Assembly: GCA_946811695.1 (NCBI GenBank)
Contig: OX328123.1
Coordinates: 29,552,322 to 29,616,321, forward strand
Reading direction: 5' to 3'
DNA from: Gonocerus acuteangulatus
Lineage: Eukaryota; Arthropoda; Insecta; Hemiptera; Coreidae
Length of the DNA stretch: 64,000 nucleotides
Shown here: piece by piece, positions 1 through 8,779 of the stretch
Layout of the letters: every line of letters starts with the position of its first letter
How positions within the stretch are numbered: position 1 is the stretch's first letter
Notes under the pieces: generated by a model
The model's database searches: none
The model's input: only the letters and a program-made list of their open reading frames with translations
What the model was told of the DNA's origin: nothing
Position numbers and translations under genes: made by a program

Positions 1-329
1 GATATATTTTTGAGTCTTTAAATTGTCATAGAGATTTTTACACAATTATTCCAACTACAAACAAAGAACAGACATATCACTATGTTTTGGCTACCTGGAC
101 ATGAAGGGATTTCACAGAGCACTACAGTAGACTTACTAGCGAAAACTGCAACCCAAAGACCTACACCTGACCTGAACAAAATGACAGCAACTGACCTATG
201 CAAACTAGCTGAAAATAAGACAGTAAACGACTGGCAGACAGAATGGACTAACTCTCAAAGCAAACTGCGGGAAATAAAAAATACAATAAGAACCTGGTCA
301 AGAGAAAACCTAACAAGACGAGACCAAGT

Positions 330-382
<53 letters not shown>

Positions 383-1195
383 GGCGCATCAACAAATCGT
401 AGCTATTAGCGCCGACATCCAGGGTGCAACCAGGAATTTTCTCAGCGAGCCCTGAGATGAGAAAATTTCTGGCGCCGGTGGGGATCGAACCCACCATCTC
501 CCGCTTATAAATCCAGCGCGCTAGCCACTAGACCACGGGAGACCCCACCAAGTTATTATTACGAGACTTCGCCTAGGACACAGTTTACTAACGCACTCCT
601 ATCTAATGGAACGAGAAGACAGACCTGTGTGCGCATATTGTAACGAGACATTAACAGTTAAACACATACTTACTGACTGCAGATTACGAGACTACCTAAC
701 AATTCCTCACGACTTACTTGCCGAAAATAGTCCACATATTAACACCATACTAACTCACTTAAAGATAATTAACCTATATTCAAAAATCTAGCCCTATCTC
801 CAATTTAACTCCTAAAGTTAATTTAAAATAATGAACGAAATAGCCTTTATAAAATTATTTACATTTTTAAGAAATTAAGTTAATTAACCTACATTTAAAA
901 ATAAAGCCCTATCTCCAATATAATCTTACCTCTTCTACCCCCCCCCCCCCCCACTTTTCCCCCCTCTTCACACTCTATTTAATATCTATTATATTACCGT
1001 ATTGTTATTGTGAAATATATTATATAAAACATGTTATTGTTATTATTAATTAGCTCACTAATGTACTAGCTATATAAAATGTACTGACTTGTTATATACA
1101 CAATGTGCAAAAAGTATTTTGTAATATCTTGATGTATGTTAAAGAGCAAGTCGCCAAAAGTTGCGAAACTGTTAATAAATAAATAAATATCAAAT
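1..1195 (+). mobile_element. 3' end of an I-like non-LTR retrotransposon (RNase H and C-terminal zinc-knuckle region), split by a SINE
   Basis: The window opens inside the last part of a LINE polyprotein. Residues F-W-L-P-G-H-E-G-I followed by D-L-L-A-K (around 82-160) are the C-terminal signature of a retrotransposon RNase H domain. The frame runs open to 333, is interrupted by a SINE at 334-546, and resumes in the same frame at 558 with T-R-L-R-L-G-H, then a C-x2-C-x8-H-x4-C knuckle (CAYCNETLTVKHILTDC, 633-683), and stops at 789-791. This order, RNase H then R-L-R-x-G-H then CCHC, is typical of I/R1/Jockey-type LINEs. An AT-rich 3' UTR with a poly-C run (938-953) ends in a (TAAA)n-like tail near 1175-1190, which favours the I group. 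It is a 5'-truncated, dead copy as seen here. Clade assignment is inference. Confidence 0.82.
334..546 (-). mobile_element. tRNA-derived SINE (family 1), inserted in the LINE
   Basis: Reading the minus strand, the element begins with a tRNA-like head containing an A-box-like TGGTCTAGTGGCTAGCGCGC and a B box GGTTCGATCC. It continues through a body ending in a short G+C hairpin tail (GGCGCTAATAGC ... GATGCGCCG) and finishes in a long poly-A (T run 334-380 on the plus strand). It is flanked by an 11-bp target-site duplication, ACCAAGTTATT, at 323-333 and 547-557. The head resembles tRNA-Asp/Glu-type sequence, but the acceptor stem is not that of a functional tRNA, so this is a SINE and not a tRNA gene. 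Confidence 0.9.
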
Positions 1196-1207
1196 ATCAA
1201 GTTCTAA

Positions 1208-1441
1208 GTACTGTATGTTCTGAGACCAGCTGCTTCTATTCCCATAGGCTCAGTCTCGTGCGAAAGAAGTTTCTCTGCTATGAGGAAGATCAAAAACTGG
1301 TTGAGAACTTCAATGCTGCAAGAGAGATTCTACGGCTTATCGTGGTTGTACATAGAGAAGAAAATACTAAGGGAACAGATTCAAATTCAAGATATTGTAG
1401 AAAGGTTCGCTATGAAGAGGAGAAAATTTCACTTGGCATAG
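1208..1441 (+). pseudogene. hAT transposase C-terminal (dimerisation) fragment
   Basis: In the frame beginning at 1208 the sequence encodes P-I-G-S-V-S-C-E-R-S-F-S-A-M-R-K-I-K-N-W-L-R, then L-S-W-L-Y-I-E and I-V-E-R-F-A, ending at a stop at 1439-1441. S-x-x-C-E-R-x-F-S followed by K-x-x-L-R-x-x-M is the hallmark of the hAT dimerisation domain (hATC), as in the zinc-finger MYM-type/ZBED-like transposases of animals. Only about 77 codons remain, with a stop immediately upstream (1205-1207) next to the LINE tail. It is therefore a transposon relic and not a host gene. Confidence 0.85.
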
Positions 1442-2165
1442 ACACTTTGTTTTACTTTTTGAATATTAATATTTTGAGTATAATTCATGAATAGCAAATA
1501 TTTTAATTTAAAGTTTAAACGTTTTGTTAAATAACTATTTTGTTAAAAGTTAAATAAACATTTGTTCTTTGGTTTTCATTTTTGTCTTCTCTTTCCACCT
1601 TTAAATTTGTGTAATTGCTAATATGTTTTTAATTTTTAAAAAGGTATGTAACTTCGTTGACAATTCTAAAAAAAAATCAGACAGGGAAATTGTAGGTTTT
1701 TTTCTTAAGAAGCATGCTTATGTTTTGATTAATAGAATGATTAATTAGCCTACTATGATTTCCACGCGCCAGGTTAAAAGGAAAGAAAAAAAATATTTGA
1801 AATAAAAAGCTGTCGCAATTATTGGTTTTCATTTAACTCTTTTATGTAAACCCCAGCTTTGTTTTTCTTTTACAAGACAAATTCCTCATCCGGTGGGCAT
1901 CACGTCTACAGAATTTTGTTGTAACGAAGTAAAAAATAACGGCTGTACGGACCGGATATATATATATAAATTTTAACCTTAATATATACCGAACAATTTT
2001 TTTTTTTGGGGGGGGGGTTTAAAATGTGGACGTTTCTAGTCGGCACTTCCGGATAGCCGCATAATGTTGACGTCATATGCGGGTTTCCTCCCTTTGGAGA
2101 AAAGGAAGAAAAGCCCTAAAATGTATAATTTAAAAAAAAAAAAATGACTTTACACCATCACTTAC
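1442..2165. other. AT-rich stretch without recognised genes
   Basis: Non-coding, AT-rich sequence with a short TA run near 1958-1968 and G/T homopolymers near 2000-2020. It should be part of intron 4 of tetraspan gene A. I looked on the minus strand for an exon 5 carrying the V-C-x3-R-C-x-D-x-H-W-L motif and did not find one. Confidence 0.5.
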
Positions 2166-5100
2166 CTCATGACTTTGTAGTGAGGTACGAAAGATATTAT
2201 TACGAAAATGAAAAATAATACCGTTCCACCAGTGAGTAAATATCCTCCGATTTTAACCAAAATGCTCTTTTCCTGAAATTCAAACTAGAAATTAAATTTG
2301 GCCATTTTAACAGAAATACAGGTTCAAATATAAATAGTAAGTAGGTACATTTTTTATTTATTATTAAGGTGTTTCGACTGCTAATGCTGGGTAATTCGCG
2401 TCATTATAGATACAAATATACATAAAACCCAGAACACCAATTTGTTTTACAACGCTAAAAACTTCATATAACATCCCTGCGGACATAATAAATTAAGCTA
2501 TTCGAGGATATGAAACTCAAATTTTTAAGGAAATAATAATAATAATTGAGGATGCGTTTTTCAAAATGGTCATATTTTGTAAACTCCGTTACAGATGTGA
2601 CCCTATCGAAATCATACCTTTAATTTTTTAGGCATTCGAATGGTCAATCACTACCATTTGTAACCGTCTCCGAAAAAATAGACTAAGCGTACTTTTTTTT
2701 TTTTTTTTTTTTTTAACGCCAACCCTCGATGAGCCGAACTTTGATAAGTCAAATCCTTAAATAAGTCGAAAATAGTATTTATGCTCCCAGGCAATCATAC
2801 TTAAATTTCACCTCAATAAGTCGATTTCAGGCCAAAATCTTGGAAAATTATGTAAATAATAGGACTTTTAGACGAGTTTTGCTAATTATAATTTAATGTG
2901 TTAAAAAAAAAACAAAAAAAAAACCTAGATAGACTTACCAAAAAAGACGCAAGAAACCCCAAAATGAATCCAACTAACAGTATAGCCAAATATAAACCCA
3001 AAAGTCCATATTGTACTGAAAAGAGATAACAAATTAATATTAAAAACATTTAAAAAATGGGAAATAAAATATAAATGAATATATGTTTTCTGTCTCTTTC
3101 TCTTATATTTTGTCGCTTTCTCTTATATTTTGTCACTTTCTCTTATATTTTGTCGCTTTCTCTTATATTTTGTCTCTTTCTCTTATATTTTGTCTCTTTC
3201 TCTTACATTTTGTCGCTTTCTCTTATATTTTGTCGCTTTCTCTTATATTTTGTCGCTTTCTCTTATATTTTGTCGCTATCTCTTATATTTTGTCGCTTTC
3301 TCTTATATTTTGTCGCTTTCTCTTATATTTTGTCGCTTTCTCTTATATTTTGTCGCTTTCTCTTATATTTTGTCGCTTTCTCTTATATTTTGTCGCTTTC
3401 TCTTATATTTTTTCAACTTCTTAAATTTAAATCCTCGGTTCACTCCCGTAACTCCCGATCTCGTCCTTCCGATCTTTATACTCCTTCCCACCGAACAGCA
3501 ATATTCGAAAAATCATTCGTCACCCGTGCCACCTCGCTATGGAATTCCTTGCCTTCGTTTGTCCGCCATTCTACCAACCTAGAAACCTTTAAATCCCGAC
3601 TCTTCCACCACCTTCTATCCCTCCAAGTTTTACCCAACACCTAGTCTATATTGAAGCTGTACACTATATATTGATACTGATAGCATTTATAAGTTTTTAA
3701 GTTTATATGTAAAATTCAAAATTATTTTGTAATTTCAAAATTATTCCTATGGGACTTCTGTCCCGGAATAAGAATAAAACTTTTCATTCATTCATTCATT
3801 CATTATATTGTTTGCTTCTAATGTTTTTGATGACGAAATTAATTTAAACGAATAAACACGACTCTCTCTGCACTTTATTTCCAATACTGTTAAAACGTTA
3901 GCTTATACAAATATGGAAAATAACTTTTCCTTTCTTTTTGACAAGTACCTAGTTACATTTCTTATTAAACAAATTTAAAAAGATTATGTTTTATAATGAA
4001 GTTATTTCTGTTTTCCCATTAATATGTTGATAAAAAAAGTTATTATGTTATTTCACAATATACTCGTAAAGTAATATAATTGTCAGTGATTCGCCATTAA
4101 TTTCATCTGCTAGAGCTATTGATGGGTTTAATTCAACGATTTTTCAAGAACATTCCAAGTCCATTTCGGAATCGTTCCTTGCGTTTTGCTTCCCAAATTG
4201 GTCTTCAAACGTGCTTACAGATTTTGTTTGCATGTCCCGCTATTAGGGAATTACATTACGAGCATGAATCTTAGTGATGAAGATGGAGATACTTACCAAG
4301 CATCACATTCCATTCCTCGTGGTTGTCTTCGTAAGCATTTAGGAAGAAGGTCACAGTCACCACTGTCTGCAACAAAAATATACAATTAATTTCATCTGAT
4401 GGTTGGAATTTAGGGGACAATTTTTTTCAGATATTTGAAATTCATTCAAAAAACACATTTTCATTAGTGGATGTTCACAGCTTCGAGTAGCGGAAGCAAA
4501 AGAAAAAAAATACACAGACAGCAATTTCGATGTGTTCTCGTACATACTTAATGATCTCGAAACCCTGCAAAATCCAGTTGGACAAAAACTTTCCTGCTCA
4601 CATTTTGTGATGTATTTCCTTCCGGCATATGTTTTGGCGTGAGAACTTAAAACTCCGTGCCAAAGGTCGTGGGTTCGATTCCCACCATGGAGTGGTGACT
4701 TTTCTTTAGAAAAAAGAAAAGGCACCAGCCATATCCTGCCTAGAAAAAGGGGGTACCCTATAGATAACCCGCCCTTAAATTCATAGTTAATAATAATGGA
4801 CGTTTAAATTTAAGTAATAATAAATACCATAACATTTTTGCATATAACATTATTTCCTATCTCCGATACTTTAAAAGTTAAAATATTTGAGGTGAACTCT
4901 GAAGGGGTGGTTTCACCTCTTACACTTGCGATTGGGCCGATGTAAAAAAAAAAAAAGTATCGATTATTTTTACGTGTTTATTTTAATTTTAACGTCCATT
5001 ATTATTAACTATGCATTTTTGGACGGGTTATCTATAGGTTACGACCCTATTCTAGCCAGGATAGGGCTGATGCCTTTTCTTTTTTCTAGAGAAAAGCCAC

Positions 5101-6226
5101 CACGAAGTGTTTAGTGCTCACGCCTTAACATTCACGGCCACCGGGCCTCTTTTACGTGTTTAATAAACATATGGAGTTTCATCGGTTCCGAATACTTGGG
5201 CATGTTCCTTTGTAAGATGTTTAAATTTTGATTGCATTGAGGAATTATTCAAAAAAAATATTTTATTAACAGACATGAAACGGTTAAGAAATCGTGGCAA
5301 GTGGAAGGTGCCCATTCGAAAGCTTACTAAATTCTCTACGAAAAAGGTTCCGAAGCAATATTCGATGGGACGACCACATTTGGAGAAATAAGTGCTTAAA
5401 ACTTTGAAATACTATTTGATTTATTTGAACGGTCCTTGTTTTATGCTTCCCTTAGTTTTTTATTGCTGGTTATTTTAATTTATTATTATGCCACTTACCA
5501 CTCTCAGAGGATGTGTGTCGAAAGGAAGAAAACTCAGAGTACAGCAGGAAATGCATCAAAATGATGAGTTGAAATAGTAGAAAAGGAGAACGGGAAGAAG
5601 GCACTTGTTTAAACAGTGTAAGATGTTTTGGAAGAGATCATGGGCGTATATAGGGGGGGGGCTAAGGGGCTGTAGCCTCCCCCCCCCCCCCCCCCCCGAA
5701 ATTTTGAGTTGATCGGTAAAAATGCTTCATAAACCCTTAAAAATAAATTAAATAAGATCACTTAGTTCATAAAAAATATTTTATTTTGGGTGTAATAGCG
5801 TTTTAGTTGGTTAAAACTTTTCCAAGTTCTAAATTGTTAGTATTCCATACCCCGGAAATGGTCTCAGCCCCCCCCCCCCGAAATTTTCCTATCCCCCCAG
5901 AAATTATTTTCTGTATACGCCCATGGCAGAGATTATCTTAATCAATCGCGATAAGACGACACATTATCTAGCTTGTCAAGGTATTCCCTGTCCAATACAT
6001 AATACTGCATTTTTCAGTATTTTCCAGATAAATTTCGATTTTCCACCACCTTGCGGCGTATCCATCATAGACTATTGCTATAACTACTGACTTACTGAAG
6101 ATACGCAGCTTCAAGAGATGCTCACCAGCTACTTACAATTCCTACAACAGATGTTGCTAGGACGCCTGCTTGTAAGGTGAGACAGAGGAATTCTCGGGGG
6201 TAGAATGGTGGCCATTTTTCTATCAT
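2166..6226 (-). CDS. Tetraspan family gene A (exons 1-4, 3' part off the left edge)
   Basis: Four exons can be joined on the minus strand: exon 1 6226-6137 (30 codons), exon 2 4366-4297, exon 3 3015-2939 and exon 4 2272-2166. All introns are GT-AG with GTAAGT donors, in phases 0, 1, 0 and 2, exactly as in genes B-D. The start ATG (6226-6224) has an in-frame TAG two codons upstream. The product starts M-I-E-K-W-P-P and has E-F-L-C ... A-G-V-L-A-T-S-V-V-G-I, a first hydrophobic segment across exons 1-2, a second in exon 3 (Y-G-L-L-G-L-Y-L-A-I-L-L-V-G-F) and a third in exon 4 (G-Y-L-L-T-G-G-T-V-L-F-F-I-F-V). Its N-terminus is the shortest of the family. Exons 5 and 6 were not found and are presumed to lie before position 1; loss is the alternative. 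Function is unknown; a small four-pass membrane protein is inferred. Confidence 0.78.
3092..3412 (+). repeat. 20-bp minisatellite, about 16 units
   Basis: Head-to-tail copies of a 20-bp unit, CTTTCTCTTATATTTTGTCG, with few substitutions. Because 20 is not a multiple of three, three units make a 20-codon repeat, and all three plus-strand frames stay open as artificial hydrophobic proteins. It abuts the LINE 3' fragment at 3421, lies in intron 2 of gene A and begins about 75 bp upstream (plus-strand coordinates) of its exon 3. Confidence 0.95.
3421..3805 (+). mobile_element. 5'-truncated LINE 3' end with (CATT)n tail
   Basis: After the minisatellite the frame encodes R-T-A-I-F-E-K-S-F-V-T-R-A-T-S-L-W-N-S-L-P ... 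F-K-S-R-L, ending at 3642-3644. The R/S-F-x-x-R-x-x-x-L-W-N-S-L-P ... F-K block is common at the C-terminus of non-LTR reverse transcriptases. A short UTR follows, with TTCCTATGGGACTTCTGTCC and AATAAGAATAAAAC, then the microsatellite tail (CATT)5 at about 3785-3804. Only about 75 codons survive. I cannot fix the clade. Confidence 0.72.
4624..4830 (+). mobile_element. tRNA-derived SINE (family 2)
   Basis: Contains the B box GGGTTCGATTCCCAC (4670-4684), the shared body GTGGTGACTTTTCTTTAGAAAA ... CAGCC-TATCC ... CTATAGATAACCCG, and the tail TTAATAATAATGGACGTT ... AATAATAAA. Its body and tail differ from family 1. Similar copies occur at 4950-5155, 12758-12950, 24667-24868, 44548-44705 and 49893-50020. 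Confidence 0.8.
4950..5155 (-). mobile_element. tRNA-derived SINE (family 2)
   Basis: Reverse-oriented copy. On the minus strand it runs from GCCCGGTGGCCGTGAATGTT through AGAAAAAGAAAAGGCATCAG and GATAACCCGTCC to TTAATAATAATGGACGTTAAA. The B-box part is damaged. It lies about 120 bp from the copy at 4624, so the two form an inverted pair. Confidence 0.78.
5639..5925. mobile_element. hAT-like MITE (CATGGGCGTATATA family)
   Basis: Non-coding element of about 285 bp bounded by the inverted termini CATGGGCGTATATA and TATACGCCCATG, with C-rich runs near both ends. The flanking octamers GAAGAGAT (5631-5638) and GCAGAGAT (5926-5933) match at 7 of 8 positions, consistent with an 8-bp target-site duplication. 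Other copies in this window are at 8122, 10983, 19753, 23600, 38735, 56180 and 61840. Confidence 0.85.
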
Positions 6227-6499
6227 CCTCTACTACCTTGGTTAATCTTCCTCAGATCCGTTCAGAATAGAACTCCTCATTTCCAGAAGTAGTATTCAAG
6301 GACATTTAGAGGTTATAACACCTGGTTTTCTAATATCAACGCAAAAATAAAAGTCCGACCCGCAGGAACTGCGTCATCTTGGCGCGTTTCCGTTCATATT
6401 CCCCCTGCTATTAGTAAAGGATTAATAGCATTTATTGATAAGTTTTGATCATACGCGAAAAATATACAATAAAATCTCAAAGAGATGTAATATAAGATT

Positions 6500-6770
6500 T
6501 TAAGCGCCACAACAGGAAACTGATTGTATCCTAAGCGGAAACGGTAAATGTGAAGACGAGGGGTCTGGGCACCGATCGTTTTGAAACTTTTCACTATAAC
6601 GTATTTTGATGCACTAAACACGAATCCGTTAAAAAAAAAAAACTCGCTCTCCACTAGGAAAGAAGTTATGAAGCACTAAATTTTACTGTTGTGCGGGTTG
6701 TGAAAGGTAATGTAACCAACTATGTTTGTCAACATGCGCATGCGCGGGTATGGAAAAGTCCGTAATAAAG
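6500..6770. mobile_element. Fragment of the 'GTATTTTGATGCACTAAACACG' repeat family
   Basis: Shares with the full element at 15811-16380 the blocks CGTATTTTGATGCACTAAAC, CACTAGGAAAGAAGTTATGA and CATGCGCATGCGCG. Only one end is preserved. A matching other-end block (GAGCGAGCGGAAACGC) occurs separately at 7190-7206, so the insertion may originally have spanned about 6500-7260. Confidence 0.6.
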
Positions 6771-7290
6771 AAGTCTAAATGAAATTTACCATAAATTATT
6801 TCAATTAATCTCCTGATATTTATTCAAAAATATTTTTTTAAATCATAAACCATTCTTTAAATTTTTTGTTTCGCTGCTGACAAATATTATATAACAGAAA
6901 TCCCTTCATAATTAGCTAATGCCTTTATAATTCCTGCGCTCTAATTTGCGCCATCTAATTATTTAGAATAGTTAGAGGAGTATTAATAACAATGAAGTTA
7001 CACGAATTCATTATTTTGGTTCATAATAGAGAGGAGATGCTCAATTTTTATGTCGAAAATAACGTTATAAATAATCATAGAATTTGTGGAAAATGTGGGG
7101 ACCAATTGCAATTAAAAAAGCTGAATCTGACATAATAGAATTCTATTAATTGTAGCGAGTTGTATTGACTAGAGTTTTGATATCTTCTTGAGCGAGCGGA
7201 AACGCACAGCACGTATGCCCATAAGCGACATGTTACGACAGGTGAGGACGCCCAAATTTACAATGATTTGTAAATAAATAGTTAACGGGC

Positions 7291-7292
<2 letters not shown>

Positions 7293-7362
<70 letters not shown>
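7293..7362. repeat. (TA)n microsatellite
   Basis: Uninterrupted AT dinucleotide run of about 70 bp. The I-Y-I-Y open frames over it are artefacts. Confidence 0.97.
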
Positions 7363-7366
<4 letters not shown>

Positions 7367-7528
7367 ATACCTTTTAGCTGGGGTCATTTTCGGTGTCTAC
7401 TAGGTAGGATCGATAAAGATTCGAAGAAATTTTTCAAAAATTTCGTCATGAGTGCAACCTCAATAGCCACTTTCCTTCAGAGAAAAGTGCTAAAAAAAAA
7501 AAAAAAAAAAAAATAAAAAATAAAAATA

Positions 7529-7640
7529 GTCTCGCTATGGTCTAGTGGCTAATCCTTAGATTCTCATGCGGGAGATGGGGGTTTGAGTTCCTCCAGCTAA
7601 AAGAATTTTTCTCATCACAGGACCGTTGAGAAGGTTTAAA
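7529..7640 (+). mobile_element. Degenerate tRNA-SINE head (family 1 related)
   Basis: TATGGTCTAGTGGCTAATCC and GCGGGAGATGGGGGTTTGAG recall the A-box and B-box halves of the family 1 head. The copy is diverged and lacks the G+C tail. A poly-A run at 7491-7512 lies just upstream. A related fragment is at 17575-17700. Confidence 0.55.
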
Positions 7641-8121
7641 AAAATTACAATAATATGGGTTTCTTCCCGAGCATACATCTTTCTGGTTGCTTTAAACATG
7701 TTATGGGGGTCTTCCTTGCAGTCAGGATACTTCCTCTTAAACATGTATTCTACGGTAAGGCCAATAAGATGGTTTTTTTCTATTCTCATATGGTGGAACA
7801 TATCCCCGAAGAACGATAATCTCTTTACTATTTTACAATCAGTGTGCGTTCTAGAAATACATTTAAATATGATTTAGGTAAATTAAGGCTATTTTAAAAG
7901 TAGCCGTCAATTCTTTTGTTCCAACTAAAAAAAAAAAAAAAGAAAAGAAAAAAAAAAAAAGATTAATTGCTTTGCGACATTTGTTTTCACATTTTTATTC
8001 TTATTTAGGTTGATATGAAGAAATATGTGAAGATTCACAAACATTCAAGTTTGGGCACTAAAAGCTTAGAACTGCCCTTATTTATGATAATGTTTTATAC
8101 AAACAAAGTCATTACACTAAC

Positions 8122-8334
8122 GTATATAGAAAATAATTTTGGGGGAAGGGGGCTGAGAGCATTTAGGGGGTATGGAATACTAAAAATCTAGAACTTGGAA
8201 CAGGTAAACACTATTATACCCCAAAAAAAAATTTTCAGAAGTAATTGATCTTATTTAATTTATTTTAAAGGGTTTGATACACATTTTTACCGATTTTGGA
8301 GGGGGGACTGCAGCCCCCCTTATATAAGCCCATG
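8122..8334 (-). mobile_element. hAT-like MITE, damaged copy
   Basis: Contains the family blocks CGTATATAGAAAATAATTTT, GTATGGAATACTAAAAATC and GACTGCAGCCCCCCTTATAT, ending in CCCATG. The left terminus is degraded. TTACACTA occurs close to both sides (about 8114 and 8340), which may be the target-site duplication. Confidence 0.65.
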
Positions 8335-8459
8335 AGTCGTTACACTAGTAAAAGCTTTTAAAAATTGCCACATTCCTTGGGAAAGAGTTAATGTCCATAA
8401 TTCTTCCAACTTCAAACCGCCCAATGTTAAATTAATACAGTATTTTGCAAAATCTTTGA

Positions 8460-8465
<6 letters not shown>

Positions 8466-8495
<30 letters not shown>

Positions 8496-8655
8496 GGCGC
8501 ATCTACATCTAGGTCATTAGCGCCGACATCCAGGGTGCAGCGAGGAATTTTACCAGCGAGCCGTGGGATGATAAAATTCCTGCCAGAGGTTGGGAATCGA
8601 GCCCATCTCCCGCTTATGAATCCAAGGCGCTAGCCATTAGACCAAGGGAGACCCC
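8466..8655 (-). mobile_element. tRNA-derived SINE (family 1)
   Basis: Same structure as the copy at 334-546: poly-A (T run 8466-8492), the tail ending GATGCGCCG, and a tRNA-like head ending at GGGGTCTCCC on the minus strand. The B box is damaged (GGGCTCGATTCCC). It is flanked by the short direct repeat AAAACTT at 8459-8465 and 8656-8662. It sits about 125 bp from the last exon of gene B. Confidence 0.85.
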
Positions 8656-8779
8656 AAAACTTATTATTGTTACACTTAGTTACAGGAAAAAGAAAATAAT
8701 CATCATAATGTTTTTATTTTTTCTTTATAAATCGAAAAGGCATTAACAGATACTTGTCTTCAGGAAATCCTAGAGTGTT

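Noticed and set aside
464..540. tRNA gene on the minus strand
   Set aside because: The A and B boxes are good but the acceptor stem does not close, and it is the head of a SINE with poly-A tail and target duplication.
1258..1494. 78-codon open frame starting at 1258
   Set aside because: The hAT dimerisation domain is read in another frame (1208-1441); this is its shadow.
3092..3412. CRISPR-like array
   Set aside because: The units are directly abutting 20-mers without unique spacers, in a eukaryotic, spliced-gene context; it is a minisatellite.
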